Below are positions 25,315 to 32,130 of a stretch of DNA of 64,000 nucleotides, piece by piece (positions within the stretch are counted from its first letter, which is position 1; each line of letters starts with the position of its first letter). Source of the stretch: Pseudoflavonifractor gallinarum. Its GTDB lineage: Bacteria > Bacillota > Clostridia > Oscillospirales > Oscillospiraceae. The stretch spans positions 1-64,000 of the forward strand of contig NZ_JADCKF010000006.1 of the NCBI RefSeq assembly GCF_014982855.1, written 5' to 3'. The notes beneath the pieces are model-generated. The model searched no databases. It was not told the DNA's origin and saw only the letters and a program-made list of their open reading frames with translations. A program made the position numbers and the translations under genes.

Positions 25315-25956
25315 ATGGTTTTGGATACCGAGGCCTGGAAGGCGCTCGTCAATCAGCTCCCAGGTGTGCTGGGCGCCGCATTTCATGTGGAGGAAGAGAC
25401 CGTGCGCGAGGTCCATATTCTCTCCGATCAGTCCCGCAGTCCCAAACAGGTGGTCCGGGACGTTCAGTCCGCCCTGCTGGCCAAGTTTCAGCTGGAGCTG
25501 GACCACCGGATCATCAGCGTGGCTCAGATCCCTGCCCCGCTGAAGGAGGGTCCCCGCCGTCTGGTCTTTGAGCGTCTGGATATGGCCAGCAGCCGGGAGG
25601 GTGTCTCGGTCAAAGTCCATCTCCGTCTGGGCGACCGGCTCTATGAGGGAGAGTCCCGCTGCGCCCCTTCCTCGGGCACACGGACCCGCGCCATTGCTGC
25701 CGCCACGGTAGAAGCCATCAACTGTCTTTTGGCTTCCAACTGCCGGTTCTCGGTGGAGGCCGTGCGCACCACTGCGCTGGCGGAGCATCCGGTGGTGATG
25801 GTCGGTCTCTTCCTGAAGCTGGACGGAAAGACCGAATCCCTGCTGGGTGCCTGCTATGTGGGAGATGACGTCAATTTCTCCGTGATCCTGGCCACGCTGG
25901 ATGCGGTCAACCGCCGTCTTTTGACCCTCCCCCCCTCTTCGGACTCTCTCCTGTAA
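25315..25956 (+). CDS. Conserved hypothetical protein (213 aa), upstream of HD-GYP gene
   Basis: ATG 25315 follows AAGGAGGACC. The protein has two parts: residues about 1-70 with a PKQVVRDVQSALLAKFQLEL helix that I associate with small regulatory domains in other bacteria, and 80-210 with beta strands and SGTRTRAIAAATVEAINCLL. There are no membrane segments, no signal peptide and no obvious catalytic motif. The gene is followed by a 27-aa peptide gene and a membrane HD-GYP protein on the same strand, which suggests a signalling link. The function is unknown. Confidence 0.7.
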   Translation: MVLDTEAWKALVNQLPGVLGAAFHVEEETVREVHILSDQSRSPKQVVRDVQSALLAKFQLELDHRIISVAQIPAPLKEGPRRLVFERLDMASSREGVSVKVHLRLGDRLYEGESRCAPSSGTRTRAIAAATVEAINCLLASNCRFSVEAVRTTALAEHPVVMVGLFLKLDGKTESLLGACYVGDDVNFSVILATLDAVNRRLLTLPPSSDSLL

Positions 25957-25983
25957 TTTTTCCCTTTTTCATATAGAGCGAAG

Positions 25984-26040
25984 CGAATACAGCCTGCCTA
26001 TAGCGACACGGCAGAGTATCCGGTAAAGGAGCTGTATTCG
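25984..26040 (+). promoter_or_regulatory. Inverted repeat that can mask the ribosome-binding site of the 27-aa peptide
   Basis: CGAATACAGC (25984-25993) is perfectly complementary to GCTGTATTCG (26031-26040), which ends right before the ATG and includes the last base of the AAGGAG site (26026-26031). A second stem CTGCC/GGCAG is nested inside. When folded, the start region would be closed, which suggests translational control. The motif does not match a riboswitch class I can name. Confidence 0.55.
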
Positions 26041-26124
26041 ATGAATAAGGCGAAAATCATGGTTGCTCTGACTTCCCTGGTTTCCCTGCTGGTCGCTGGC
26101 GGCGCTTACTTTAACTGGCGCTGA
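26041..26124 (+). CDS. 27-residue hydrophobic peptide
   Basis: The frame reads MNKAKIMVALTSLVSLLVAG and then GAYFNWR before a stop. It is a single predicted membrane helix with a positively charged N-terminus. AAGGAG lies nine bases before the ATG, and a terminator follows the stop, so this is a self-contained small gene. It could be a small membrane protein or a toxin-like or signalling peptide; no family is recognised. The structured leader (25984-26040) supports real, regulated translation. Confidence 0.6.
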   Translation: MNKAKIMVALTSLVSLLVAGGAYFNWR

Positions 26125-26137
26125 GCGATTCTTCGTG

Positions 26138-26174
26138 AGGCAGAAGCGGCTGGAATTTCTGGCCGCTTTTGCCT
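26138..26174 (+). terminator. Terminator after small-peptide gene
   Basis: AGGCAGAAGCGGC pairs with GCCGCTTTTGCCT (one mismatch) around an 11-base loop; the T-run is inside the 3' arm. It probably ends the 27-aa peptide transcript. Confidence 0.6.
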
Positions 26175-26227
26175 GTTCCCGCATATTCTGACGGTCCATA
26201 CGGGTCTATTCGGAGGTTTTGACACTC

Positions 26228-27541
26228 ATGCAGAAACACCAACCCTCTACCTGGTATATTGGCCTGGTCATCCTGCTGGGAATGGGCAGCGGAATCTATT
26301 CTGTCTGCCGCAGTCTCCAGGACGCCCCCTGGCAGGATCCCTATGTGCTGGGGGCACTGGTGATCCTGTGTGTGCTCTGCCGGTGTCTTCCGCTGTATAT
26401 CCGTCCGGACTGCACCATTGATATGTCCTTTATCAGCATTCTGGCCACCGTTTTGCTCCTGGGGCCTGAGACCGCCACTGCCATCGTCTTTCTGACCAAA
26501 CCGCTGGAGATCTATCCCCGGGAAAGCGGCGGCGGATACTGCCACATCTTCAATACCGCCCCTGTCAAAACCCTCTTCAATACCAGCAATCTCAACTTGT
26601 CCTTTACTCTGTCGGGGTTCCTCTATCACGCCGCGAATGGCGTGCCGGGAGATCTGTCTCTCCCCGGCGTGCTGCTCCCCTCCCTGCTCTTCGTGTTCTG
26701 TTCCATTGTGCTCAACAGCTTTATTCTGCTCTTCCTCTTCCTGCTGGAGGGCAAGGTCTCCTTTTATCCTACTATCCTTCAGATGTTTCTGGGGCTGCTG
26801 CCCAGTATCCTGTGTTCCGCTCCTATGGCCTATTTCCTGGCGATGCTGCTCCAGATGCCCGCAGGAGCCTGGCTGGCCTTCCTCTTCATGCTGCCGCTGC
26901 TGCTGGCCCGCTATTCCTTTAAGCTCTATCTGAGCAGTGTGCAGCAGCAGTACAGCATCCTGAAGGCGCTGACCGCCGCTCTGGACGCCAAGGACACCTA
27001 TACAGAGGGTCACTCCTCCCGAGTCTCCCGCTTTGCCGTGCAGATCGCCGGGCGCATGGGGCTCTCCTCCAAGGCGATCCGGCAGCTTCAGACAGGGGCG
27101 GTGTTCCACGATATTGGAAAGATCGGCATCCCCGATTCCATTCTGCAAAAGCCGGGAAAACTGACCCCGGAGGAGCGGGCCGTCATTCAGCGGCATCCGG
27201 TCATCGGAGTGGACATTTTGAAGAACATCGACTCTTACCGGGAGATTCTGGACATGGTGCGCCATCATCACGAGCGCTATGACGGCGGCGGCTATCCGGA
27301 CGGCACCCGGGGTGAGGAACTCTCTCTGGAGGTCTATATCCTGGCTGCGGCCGACGCCTATGACGCCATCACCAGCGACCGGCCCTATTGCAGCGGCCGC
27401 TCTCCCAAAGTAGCCGCCGAAATTCTGCGTGCCGAGGCAGGGCGGCAGTTTCACCCGGAGGTGGCCCGTGTGGCCGCCGACATGGCCGAGTCCGGTCTGC
27501 TCGATCCCCACTCGGAGGAAGAGGAGGGCCCGCCATGCTGA
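26228..27541 (+). CDS. Membrane HD-GYP domain protein
   Basis: About 437 residues. Residues 1-240 hold roughly seven to eight membrane helices. Residues about 255-420 are an HD-GYP domain: EGHSSRVSRFAVQIA, VFHDIGKIGIPDSIL, IQRHPVIGVDIL, then HHHERYDGGGYPDG with the GYP signature. Such domains hydrolyse cyclic-di-GMP or related dinucleotides in response to a membrane signal. ATG 26228 lies 11 bases after GGAGG; TTG 26219 is closer than usual. It overlaps the next gene by seven bases. Confidence 0.88.
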   Translation: MQKHQPSTWYIGLVILLGMGSGIYSVCRSLQDAPWQDPYVLGALVILCVLCRCLPLYIRPDCTIDMSFISILATVLLLGPETATAIVFLTKPLEIYPRESGGGYCHIFNTAPVKTLFNTSNLNLSFTLSGFLYHAANGVPGDLSLPGVLLPSLLFVFCSIVLNSFILLFLFLLEGKVSFYPTILQMFLGLLPSILCSAPMAYFLAMLLQMPAGAWLAFLFMLPLLLARYSFKLYLSSVQQQYSILKALTAALDAKDTYTEGHSSRVSRFAVQIAGRMGLSSKAIRQLQTGAVFHDIGKIGIPDSILQKPGKLTPEERAVIQRHPVIGVDILKNIDSYREILDMVRHHHERYDGGGYPDGTRGEELSLEVYILAAADAYDAITSDRPYCSGRSPKVAAEILRAEAGRQFHPEVARVAADMAESGLLDPHSEEEEGPPC

Positions 27542-28104
27542 CCGCCGCGGTGATCCTCAGCCTGCTGATCGGCTGGATGGGCGGCGGACGGCTCTCCCGC
27601 TGGGAGGAGGCCCGAATTCACTGGCTTCTTCTACCAATAGCAGCCCTTTTCATACAGCACATTGCCGTCTCCTGGGTCCCCTGGCCCAAGACTGGTTCCG
27701 GCTTCTGGGGTCCGGCCCTGCTGCTCCTCTCCTATCTGATGCTGGGCCTGTTCCTGCTGCGCAACCGCCGGCGGACACGCACGGCCCTGTGTGCCGGGGC
27801 TGGATTGCTGTGTAATCTGGTGGTCATTGCCGCCAACGGCTGGCGTATGCCGGTCAGTACCCAAGCCGCTCTCCGGCTCTCCTCCCAGGGACTGGAGGCC
27901 CTCTCCTCGGGTGCCATCCCTATGTACGCCCTGGCCAGTCCGGAGACCAAGCTTCTCTTTTTGGGCGATATTTTTTATCTTCCTATTCCCCTTCTGCGGG
28001 GCTTTGCCAGCGTAGGGGATTTTTGCCTGGCCGCGGGGGTCTTCTTCTGCTTTATGGCCATGATGAAGCCCACCCGTCTGCCCATATGGCTGCGAAATGG
28101 ATAA
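27535..28104 (+). CDS. DUF5317 family membrane protein
   Basis: A 189-residue protein with four to six hydrophobic segments. It begins MLTAAVILSLLIGWMGGGRL and contains LLCNLVVIAANGWRMPVS and FLGDIFYLPIPLLRGFASVGD, the DUF5317 pattern. It overlaps the HD-GYP gene by seven bases, so the two are translated together; a joint membrane role is inferred. No function is known for the family. Confidence 0.85.
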   Translation: MLTAAVILSLLIGWMGGGRLSRWEEARIHWLLLPIAALFIQHIAVSWVPWPKTGSGFWGPALLLLSYLMLGLFLLRNRRRTRTALCAGAGLLCNLVVIAANGWRMPVSTQAALRLSSQGLEALSSGAIPMYALASPETKLLFLGDIFYLPIPLLRGFASVGDFCLAAGVFFCFMAMMKPTRLPIWLRNG

Positions 28105-28116
28105 TGATAGAAAGAG

Positions 28117-28146
28117 GGACAGCCCCCCAGGGGCTGTCCCTCTTTT
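28117..28146. terminator. Terminator between convergent genes
   Basis: Stem GGGACAGCCCC/GGGGCTGTCCC with a two-base loop, followed on the plus strand by TCTTTTTC and preceded by A-rich sequence for the minus strand. Confidence 0.85.
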
Positions 28147-28151
28147 TCATC

Positions 28152-28682
28152 TTATCGGATGCTGTAATTTCCTCTCACCATCAGGGTAACTGCTCCGGAG
28201 GCCTTCACGCCCCGCCCCTCAATGGTGGCCAGGTAGAGGTGATTGGCAATCAATGCTCCTCCCGGCGCCAGGGTGCTCCCGGCCGTCATATCCACCAGGC
28301 CGGGCGAGGAGTCGGATACACAGACCGCAGTGCCGCTGCGCAGCAGGATCTCGCAGGAAGTGCCCGCGACCAGCTGCTGCCCCTGCTTCAGGGTCACCAC
28401 CTGATAGACCGAGGCGTTCCCCCCGCTTCCGCCGGAACCCTGTACCTCCTGGGCGTAACCGTCCGCCACCTGCTGCAGCTGGGTCTTGAGTGCGCTCTCC
28501 CGCTGGGTGAGTTTGCTGTCCACCTGGGACAGAATGGAGGGAGTCGCCTTCTCATTGAGATAGCTCAGTGTCACCAGGGGATCGCTCTGGCTGCCCTGTG
28601 CGGCAGCCAGAGCTACTCCCATCAGGGACAGCGTCACCAATCCTCCGGCCAACAGGCGCGGCATCCACTTTGTTGCTTTCAT
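28152..28682 (-). CDS. Secreted hypothetical protein
   Basis: A 176-residue protein with a clear signal peptide (MKATKWMPRLLAGGLVTLSL, cleavage likely after VALAAA). A coiled segment (about 45-80) follows, then a Gly-rich linker GSGGSGGN and a C-terminal beta-rich domain (VYQVVTLKQGQQLVAGTSCE; GALIANHLYLATIEGRGVK) with SH3/SAF-like spacing. It is probably exported and wall-associated. AGGAGG lies seven bases before ATG. The family is not recognised. Confidence 0.75.
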   Translation of the reverse strand: MKATKWMPRLLAGGLVTLSLMGVALAAAQGSQSDPLVTLSYLNEKATPSILSQVDSKLTQRESALKTQLQQVADGYAQEVQGSGGSGGNASVYQVVTLKQGQQLVAGTSCEILLRSGTAVCVSDSSPGLVDMTAGSTLAPGGALIANHLYLATIEGRGVKASGAVTLMVRGNYSIR

Positions 28683-28798
28683 GGGTGTCCTCCTATGTAC
28701 GATTCCAAAACGGACGCCAGGCCGGCAAATGCTGCATATTGCTATGTAGCCTTTCGCCGGCCCGCGTCCCGTGTGTTCTGTCTCTGCCGCCTCAGCGG

Positions 28799-29164
28799 TC
28801 AGACCAGCTGCTGGGGATGGAGGCCAAAGCTGACTGCAATGGCGGAATCCACCTGTTTCATCAGTGTACTGTCCAGCCTTCCCATATGCTCACGCAGCCG
28901 TTTCTTATCCAGAGTCCGGATCTGCTCCAGCAGGACCACCGAATCTTTTGGGAGCCCGTAGCTCCCGGCCGCAAACTCGATGTGGGTCGGCAGGCGCGCT
29001 TTGCCCGTCTGAGAGGTGATGGCCGCCGCGATGACAGTGGGACTGTGCTTGTTGCCCGTATCGTTCTGCACGATCAGAACCGGACGCACGCCCCCCTGCT
29101 CGCTGCCCACCACAGGACTCAGGTCGGCATAAAAAATGTCTCCACGTTTCACGCTGTTGTCCAC
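28799..29164 (-). CDS. mazF: MazF/PemK-type endoribonuclease toxin
   Basis: A 121-residue mRNA interferase. [20 protein letters not shown] and [20 protein letters not shown] match the Bacillus EndoA/NdoA group, including the catalytic Arg in the first loop and the Thr of [10 protein letters not shown]. In Bacillus the order is alr-ndoAI-ndoA; here alr is about 200 bases upstream and no recognisable antitoxin lies between. The start is GTG 29164 with GGAGTGTGAG upstream. Activity on UACAU-like sites is known for the family, not tested here. Confidence 0.93.
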   Translation of the reverse strand: MDNSVKRGDIFYADLSPVVGSEQGGVRPVLIVQNDTGNKHSPTVIAAAITSQTGKARLPTHIEFAAGSYGLPKDSVVLLEQIRTLDKKRLREHMGRLDSTLMKQVDSAIAVSFGLHPQQLV

Positions 29165-29232
29165 AAAAGCTCACACTCCGCCGGAAGATAGTGGCCGGCG
29201 TCACCGGGGGTTTTCCCCCCTTCGCCAAGCTA

Positions 29233-29370
29233 CTATGATTCTCCCACGGCACGGCGGGATTTATACACGGCGCCGGGAAATCCCCCGGAAGCTGTGTGCC
29301 CTCCGTCGGCCCGGCGATACTCTCCCCGGGTCATTTTATGCTCCGGCACAGGCAGCGGTTCCTTGCTCAC
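29233..29370 (-). CDS. Small open frame between alr and mazF
   Basis: A 45-codon frame opens with GTG 29370, overlapping the alr stop by four bases. An internal ATG at 29334 has CCGGAG six bases upstream and would give a 33-residue, Arg-rich peptide beginning MTRGEYRRADGGH. It occupies the slot where the MazE-type antitoxin sits in relatives but is much shorter and not recognisably a ribbon-helix-helix protein. It may be a real small gene, an antitoxin remnant or chance. Confidence 0.25.
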   Translation of the reverse strand: MSKEPLPVPEHKMTRGEYRRADGGHTASGGFPGAVYKSRRAVGES

Positions 29371-30491
29371 TCCAGGTAGATCCGGGGCACCCGGCGGGAG
29401 ACGGCGCAGAGCAATTCATAGGAGATGGTGCCCAGCAGGTCTGCATGCTCCTCCACCGGGAGTTCCTTTCCAAAGACCTCGGCCACATCGCCGGGGTGGA
29501 CATTCTCCCCCGCGGGGACCATGCACAGGTCCATGCATACCCGGCCCAAAATGGGACGCCGCTCGCCTCCCAAAGAGACCACGCCCCGGTTGGACAGGCC
29601 CCGGAACAGGCCGTCGGCATATCCGATGGGGAGCACCGCCAGGCGGGTATCCTCCTCCAGCTGGGCCGTCCGGCCATAGCTCACGCAGGCACCGGCGGGC
29701 CGCTCTTCCACGGCGGCCACCCGTGTCTTGAGGGTCATCACCGGCTCCAGCGCACCGCCGTCCAGTCCCTCACACTCCGGCGAGGGATAGTGGCCATAGA
29801 GCGCGATCCCCGGCCGCACCATATCCAGATGGGTGCACGGAAAGCGCAGGGTGGCCGCGCTGGCGGCACAGTGCCGGATCGCAAAGGTGATCCCCATGTC
29901 CTTCAGCTTGTCGATCAGGTCCAGGAATCGGGTAAACTGGAGCATGGTAAACTCCTCGCTCCCGTCGGCGTCCGAAAAATGGGTAAAGATGCCCTCATGG
30001 TTCAGCCCCGGGAGGGCGCAGATAGCCGCCATGGTCTCTGCCGTCTGCTCCAAATGGGATGCATCGCAGCACAGACCCAGCCGGGACATTCCGGTATCCG
30101 CCTTGAGGTGGATCTTCACCTCTCTGCCCTCGGCCTGGGCCGCCGCAGAGAGGGCCTTGGCGCTCTCCAGATCCCAGACGGTCTGAGTCAGACGCAGACG
30201 CACCACATCAGCCGCGAACTCCGTCGGAGTCTGCCCCAGAACCAGGATGGGGGCCGTGATCCCCGCTACCCGGAGCTCCGCGCCCTCATCCAGAGAGGCG
30301 ACCGCCAGGTAGTCCGCGCCCAGCTGTTCCAGACGCCGGGCCACCGGGATGGCACCGTGGCCGTATGCGTTGGCCTTGACCACCCCTAAAAAGCGGCAGC
30401 CAGGGGACAGCATCCCCCGCAGCGCCCGGTAATTATGCTCCAGAGCGCCCAGGTCGATCTCGGCCCAGGTGCGCTTCTGCCTGCTCTCCAT
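29367..30491 (-). CDS. alr: Alanine racemase
   Basis: A 374-residue PLP enzyme that makes D-alanine for peptidoglycan. The PLP lysine is Lys39 in VVKANAYGHG. The catalytic Tyr region reads ACVSYGRTAQ, and the C-terminal domain contains PIGYADGL and GRVCMDLCMV. N-terminal barrel motif RTWAEIDLGALEHNYRAL is intact. It leads the small alr-mazF unit behind its own promoter. Confidence 0.97.
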   Translation of the reverse strand: MESRQKRTWAEIDLGALEHNYRALRGMLSPGCRFLGVVKANAYGHGAIPVARRLEQLGADYLAVASLDEGAELRVAGITAPILVLGQTPTEFAADVVRLRLTQTVWDLESAKALSAAAQAEGREVKIHLKADTGMSRLGLCCDASHLEQTAETMAAICALPGLNHEGIFTHFSDADGSEEFTMLQFTRFLDLIDKLKDMGITFAIRHCAASAATLRFPCTHLDMVRPGIALYGHYPSPECEGLDGGALEPVMTLKTRVAAVEERPAGACVSYGRTAQLEEDTRLAVLPIGYADGLFRGLSNRGVVSLGGERRPILGRVCMDLCMVPAGENVHPGDVAEVFGKELPVEEHADLLGTISYELLCAVSRRVPRIYLE

Positions 30492-30551
30492 GTAACCTGC
30501 CTTCTTTCCCGTTCACCATAGACACCATTGATTTTCATGCGTGCAGACATT

Positions 30552-30580
30552 ATCATAGCACAAACCGTACCTTCTCACAA
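30552..30580 (-). promoter_or_regulatory. Promoter of alr
   Basis: Minus strand TTGTGA (30580-30575), 17-base spacer, TATGAT (30557-30552). The rest of the 318-base gap 30492-30809 holds this promoter, the divergent one at 30692-30720 and no further feature seen. Confidence 0.75.
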
Positions 30581-30691
30581 GGGAAGCCGGGCAACTTCCG
30601 GGAATTTCCCCACGAACTGGCGTTTCCTGCGGGTTCTGGACTCTTTGCCGGTTCTTTCATCCGTTTTTAATCTTCCCTTTAAAGAAACTCA

Positions 30692-30720
30692 AAGACATTT
30701 TGCCCGGGTTCGGGTATAAT
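30692..30720 (+). promoter_or_regulatory. Promoter of the 130-aa coiled-coil protein
   Basis: TATAAT (30715-30720) with a weaker AAGACA -35 box 17 bases upstream, about 90 bases before the start codon. Confidence 0.65.
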
Positions 30721-30809
30721 ATAGAGCATCGGAGGGAGAACATCTCCCGTCGTGACATTCAAACCAATCGCACATCCCAGGATCAATCTAATTCAGGAGG
30801 TGTCTCTCT

Positions 30810-31202
30810 ATGTGGGATAAACTGACCGATACGCTGACCAATGTGGCCTATGCCGGTGTGGGCGCCGCCGCCATCGCAGCGGAAAAAGCCGGTGAACTGG
30901 GCAAAGTCCTGGTCGAAAAGGGCGAGATCGCCGCGGAACAGGGGCGGCAGATCAGTGAAGAGCTCCAGGAAAAGGGCAGACAGGCTGCCAAAGAGCGCCG
31001 GGAGCAGCAGTTCCAGGAGATGCTCGAGGCCATGACCGCCCAGGAGCGGGACGCGCTGCGCCGCCGTCTGGACGAGCTGGATGAACTGGAGCGTCAGGCC
31101 GAGGAGGCCGCCCGGGAAGCGGCGGAAGCCGCTCCGGCCGACAATGTGACCGAGATTCCCTGTCCTCACTGCGACTGCTGCGAAGACGAACAGGACCAGT
31201 AA
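30810..31202 (+). CDS. Coiled-coil protein with Cys-rich C-terminal tail
   Basis: A 130-residue protein from ATG 30810 (TTCAGGAGGTG upstream). Residues 1-25 form an Ala/Gly-rich amphipathic helix (TNVAYAGVGAAAIAAEKAGE), residues 30-110 are a charged coiled coil resembling phasin-like or DUF proteins, and the last residues carry PCPHCDCCEDE, which could bind a metal. It has its own promoter and terminator. The family is not named; a stress-related or scaffold role is only a guess. Confidence 0.75.
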   Translation: MWDKLTDTLTNVAYAGVGAAAIAAEKAGELGKVLVEKGEIAAEQGRQISEELQEKGRQAAKERREQQFQEMLEAMTAQERDALRRRLDELDELERQAEEAAREAAEAAPADNVTEIPCPHCDCCEDEQDQ

Positions 31203-31208
31203 TACCAA

Positions 31209-31236
31209 AAAGGAGCTGCCATCCGGCAGCTCCTTT
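31209..31236 (+). terminator. Terminator copy 1
   Basis: AAAGGAGCTGCC/GGCAGCTCCTTT with a four-base loop, eight bases after the preceding stop. The same hairpin recurs at 31474-31501. Confidence 0.85.
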
Positions 31237-31473
31237 CAGCGTGTCGAAAAACTTCGACACGCTTCTCAAAAATGCAAGCATTTTTTCGAGGAGATACAGG
31301 CCGCCGCATGCACTCGCTGACGCTCGCACACTTGCGGCCTGAGAGGAGCGTTTTCCGACGTACACGCCACCGGAAAACACCATTTAATTTGATTCTGCCG
31401 TCTGCGGACGGCAGAACTCTGCGAGGCTCTTGCCGCAAAAATCGCAGAAATACCCTTCCGCGACCGTCTGCAA
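31237..31473. repeat. Multi-hairpin intergenic block
   Basis: A 237-base non-coding block between two identical terminator hairpins. It contains five inverted repeats: GTGTCGAA/TTCGACAC (31241-31260), AAAAATGC/GCATTTTT (31268-31285), CAGGCCGC/GCGGCCTG (arms 31297-31304 and 31334-31341), GTTTTCCG/CGGAAAAC (31350-31378) and CTGCCGTC/GACGGCAG (31395-31414). This looks like an interspersed palindromic repeat or a non-coding RNA region. It holds no gene that I can support. Confidence 0.6.
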
Positions 31474-31501
31474 AAAGGAGCTGCCATCCGGCAGCTCCTT
31501 T
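31474..31501. terminator. Terminator copy 2
   Basis: Identical hairpin to 31209-31236, followed by TTCTTATTC on the plus strand. It also lies just after the stop of the minus-strand lipoprotein gene, so it may work for both strands. Confidence 0.75.
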
Positions 31502-31514
31502 TCTTATTCTGAAT

Positions 31515-32114
31515 TTACGTCATGGAGAATCCCGAAAGGACACATTGGACCACGGTAAAGCCGTCCTGGCTGATCTCTCCCCGCAGCATGGCATGGGTCG
31601 CAAGGTCAAACCAGATCTGAAGCTCGGTTCCGCTGCCTACCTCTGCCTCCGGGTCCCGGATGGTGATGTGGAGGGTCTCCGGCTCTTCTCCGCCTCCCTC
31701 CAGCACACTCTCGGCCAAAAAGCCCTCCTGTATGCCGGTCAGCAAAACCGGAAGGGCGTTCATAGGACTCAGCCCCGCCTCGTTCAGGGGCCCGGTCTCC
31801 ACCCGCACTCCCTCATATTCCAGCGTGGTCTCCCCCTCCCGGATATGGGCCATAATCCCCGCGATATGCTCCGGTTCGGTGATGGTGAGGGTCATTTCCT
31901 CCTCCCGCGCATAGGAGAGGTCCAGCCCGTAGGTATACACCCGCTGGCCATAATCTGCGGTCAGTTCCACGTGGGCGGCACAGCTCTGCATGGCCAGATA
32001 TTCCGTCCGGATATCAAGCGCCAGCTGTTCGGCCTCATTACCTGTCTCCCCGCCGCAGGACGGCAGCAGCAGACACAGGGCTATCATCGGTGCACACATC
32101 CAGCGATGGCGCAC
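31515..32114 (-). CDS. Lipoprotein with LolA-like features
   Basis: A 199-residue protein from GTG 32114 (AAGGAGG seven bases upstream). The signal peptide ends in the lipobox LLPSC followed by GGETGN, so it is anchored outside the membrane. The mature part has repeated beta strands (TAYGQ-type VELTADYGQRVYTYGLDLSY; ETLHITIRDPEAE; ELQIWFDLATHAMLRGEISQ), similar in layout to LolA/GerS-type lipoproteins of sporulating Clostridia. It lies 16 bases after nnr. The family assignment is tentative. Confidence 0.7.
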   Translation of the reverse strand: MRHRWMCAPMIALCLLLPSCGGETGNEAEQLALDIRTEYLAMQSCAAHVELTADYGQRVYTYGLDLSYAREEEMTLTITEPEHIAGIMAHIREGETTLEYEGVRVETGPLNEAGLSPMNALPVLLTGIQEGFLAESVLEGGGEEPETLHITIRDPEAEVGSGTELQIWFDLATHAMLRGEISQDGFTVVQCVLSGFSMT

Positions 32115-32130
32115 ACCCGTCCCTCCTTCT

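Noticed and set aside
25956-26041. Cyclic-di-GMP riboswitch before the small peptide and HD-GYP genes
   Set aside because: The conserved GEMM-I/II core bases are not present; only simple inverted repeats are seen.
31241-31501. CRISPR-like array in the hairpin block
   Set aside because: The inverted repeats differ from each other and there is no regular repeat-spacer spacing.
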